Under the pieces are notes generated by a model. The model was not told the DNA's origin. It was given only the letters and a program-made list of their open reading frames with translations, and ran no database searches. A stretch of DNA of 64,000 nucleotides. Source: JABFRJ01 sp963847145 (GTDB taxonomy: Bacteria; Pseudomonadota; Alphaproteobacteria; Rhizobiales; Hyphomicrobiaceae). A program made the position numbers and the translations under genes. Shown here piece by piece: positions 62,870 to 64,000 of this stretch. The stretch spans positions 1 through 64,000 of the forward strand of contig CAWJYN010000006.1 of assembly GCA_963847145.1 (NCBI GenBank), read 5' to 3'. The number at the start of each line of letters is the position of its first letter. The first letter of the stretch is position 1.

Positions 62870-64000
62870 TTAATCGCGACGGCGCGGGCGATCGCCACCG
62901 CGGCCGCCGCCGCCATCACGGCGGGGTGGGCGGCTCTGCTGTTCGGCCATGGGATCGGGCTCGCCTTCGGCACGGGGGATTTCGATACCCGTCGTCTGGT
63001 CGATGATCTTCATCGACAACCGCGTCTTGCCGCGGTCATCGAAGCCCAGCAGCTTGACCCACACTTCCTGACCTTCTTTGACAACGTCGCTCGGGTGGTT
63101 TGGCCGCATCGTGGACGACAGCTGCGACACGTGGACGAGGCCGTCCTTGGCGCCGAAGAAGTTCACAAACGCGCCGAACTCCATCAGCTTGACGACCTTG
63201 CCCTTGTAGATGGTACCGACTTCCGGCTCCATCGTGATGGCCTTGATGCGGTCCATGGCCTTGTCGATCTGCTCTTTCTTGGAGCCGGCAACCTTGACCG
63301 TACCATCGTCTTCGATGTCGATTTTGGCACCGCTTTCTTCGACGATCGAACGGATCACCGAGCCGCCCGAACCGATCACTTCGCGGATCTTGTCGACCGG
63401 GATCTTGATGGTTTCGATGCGCGGCGCATGCTCGCCCAGTTCCTGGCGCGCGCCGGTCATGGACTTGGCCATTTCGCCGAGGATGTGGATGCGGCCGCCG
63501 TGGGCCTGCTCCAGCGCAACCTTCATGATCTCTTCGGTGATGCCGGTGATCTTGATGTCCATCTGCAGCGCGGTAATGCCCTTCTCAGTGCCAGCCACCT
63601 TGAAGTCCATGTCGCCGAGATGATCTTCGTCACCGAGGATGTCGGAGAGCACAGCAAAGCTGTTGCCTTCCTTGATCAGGCCCATGGCGATACCCGCCAC
63701 CGGGCTCTTCAACGGCACGCCAGCGTCCATCAATGCGAGCGAGGAACCGCAGACCGTCGCCATGGACGACGAGCCGTTCGACTCTGTGATTTCCGACACG
63801 ATGCGGATCACATAGGGGAACTCGTCGTTCGATGGCAGCAGCGGCCGCACGGCGCGATACGCCAGCTTGCCGTGGCCGATTTCGCGCCGTTTGGGCGAAC
63901 CGACGCGTCCAACTTCGCCGACCGAGAATGGAGGGAAGTTGTAGTGCAGCAGGAAGCGTTCTTTCTTCGTGCCTTCCAGGCTGTCGATGTACTGCTCGTC
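62870..64000 (-). CDS. pnp: polyribonucleotide nucleotidyltransferase, C-terminal part (N-terminus beyond window)
   Basis: The leftward frame is open from the right edge to the stop at 62,870. It has the second RNase PH core (SFSVGEVGRVGSPKRREIGH-type region at the very right; VSEITESNGSSSMATVCGSS, LALMDAGVPLKSPVAGIAMG, DEDHLGDMDFKVAGTEKGIT). The KH domain follows (IPVDKIREVIGSGGSVIRSI, VEESGAKIDIEDDG), then the S1 domain (VGTIYKGKVVKLMEFGAFVN, GLVHVSQLSSTMRPNHPSDV) and a basic Gly/Arg tail (PPRRDGGGGRGGDRPRRRD). This is PNPase, the phosphorolytic 3'-5' exoribonuclease that forms a trimer and joins the degradosome. Usual neighbours rpsO and truB are not in view. The first half of the gene lies to the right of the window. 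Confidence 0.96.
   Translation of the reverse strand, partial: DEQYIDSLEGTKKERFLLHYNFPPFSVGEVGRVGSPKRREIGHGKLAYRAVRPLLPSNDEFPYVIRIVSEITESNGSSSMATVCGSSLALMDAGVPLKSPVAGIAMGLIKEGNSFAVLSDILGDEDHLGDMDFKVAGTEKGITALQMDIKITGITEEIMKVALEQAHGGRIHILGEMAKSMTGARQELGEHAPRIETIKIPVDKIREVIGSGGSVIRSIVEESGAKIDIEDDGTVKVAGSKKEQIDKAMDRIKAITMEPEVGTIYKGKVVKLMEFGAFVNFFGAKDGLVHVSQLSSTMRPNHPSDVVKEGQEVWVKLLGFDDRGKTRLSMKIIDQTTGIEIPRAEGEPDPMAEQQSRPPRRDGGGGRGGDRPRRRD

Overview
The window looks like two pieces of DNA from different bacteria joined near position 10,980. Bases 1 to about 10,980 read like a gammaproteobacterium: a YheS-type ABC-F ATPase, a TPR-sulfotransferase, a large TonB-dependent receptor, and a leftward acyl-CoA operon. 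That operon holds a 4-hydroxybutyryl-CoA dehydratase, a MaoC-type hydratase, a short-chain dehydrogenase, a thiolase and an MDR quinone oxidoreductase. Nearly every gene before 8.6 kb is broken by frameshifts although family motifs stay in order, which suggests sequencing error. The receptor is cut off before its C-terminal strands.

From about 11 kb to the right edge the sequence reads as an alphaproteobacterium, probably Hyphomicrobiales-like. The reasons are a CckA-type hybrid kinase, a single-cysteine DksA, a FliO-like protein, a DUF3772-MscS channel and a heparinase-purH pair. Frameshifts are rarer here (a DUF2335 gene, fhs, a DUF2461 gene, cckA, and one antitoxin relic that looks genuinely decayed).

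Layout of the second part:
11.0-12.2 kb: small genes, a possible antitoxin-like ORF and a DUF2335 membrane protein.
12.3-16.9 kb: a succinate-semialdehyde-type dehydrogenase, a DUF937 protein, asd and tRNA-Cys.
17.0-26.7 kb: hisH, an orphan Cas2/SinR-like gene, hisA, then the leftward stress operon prkA-(uma2)-yeaH-spoVR, then hisF leftward.
27.0-34.3 kb: an oxalate/formyl-CoA operon: gntR, oxc, (uma2), frc, a stand-alone 10-formyl-THF hydrolase-like protein and fhs.
34.3-39.4 kb: an antitoxin relic, a dispersed palindrome, a cupin, a heparinase II/III-like gene, purH and a GNAT acetyltransferase.
39.6-44.3 kb: a two-gene module, a putative DNA-binding protein followed by a 1151-residue double ATPase (AAA/ORC-like plus HerA-like). 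This is the best candidate for an undescribed system.
44.4-53.8 kb: photolyase, two metallo-beta-lactamase-fold proteins, a DUF2461 gene, a ClpP-like protease, a GGDEF-EAL protein and a 3-hydroxyisobutyrate-dehydrogenase-family enzyme.
53.8-64.0 kb: a candidate structured RNA, a DksA protein with a long basic tail, a small secreted protein, MscS, a FliO-like protein, cckA, rsmD and the C-terminal part of pnp.

Functionally, the oxalate operon links oxalyl-CoA decarboxylation to the tetrahydrofolate C1 pool. The prkA operon resembles the nutrient-stress module known from E. coli. Three short palindromes recur between genes, two of them just before start codons. Function calls come from recognised motifs and family resemblance only; no database search was run.
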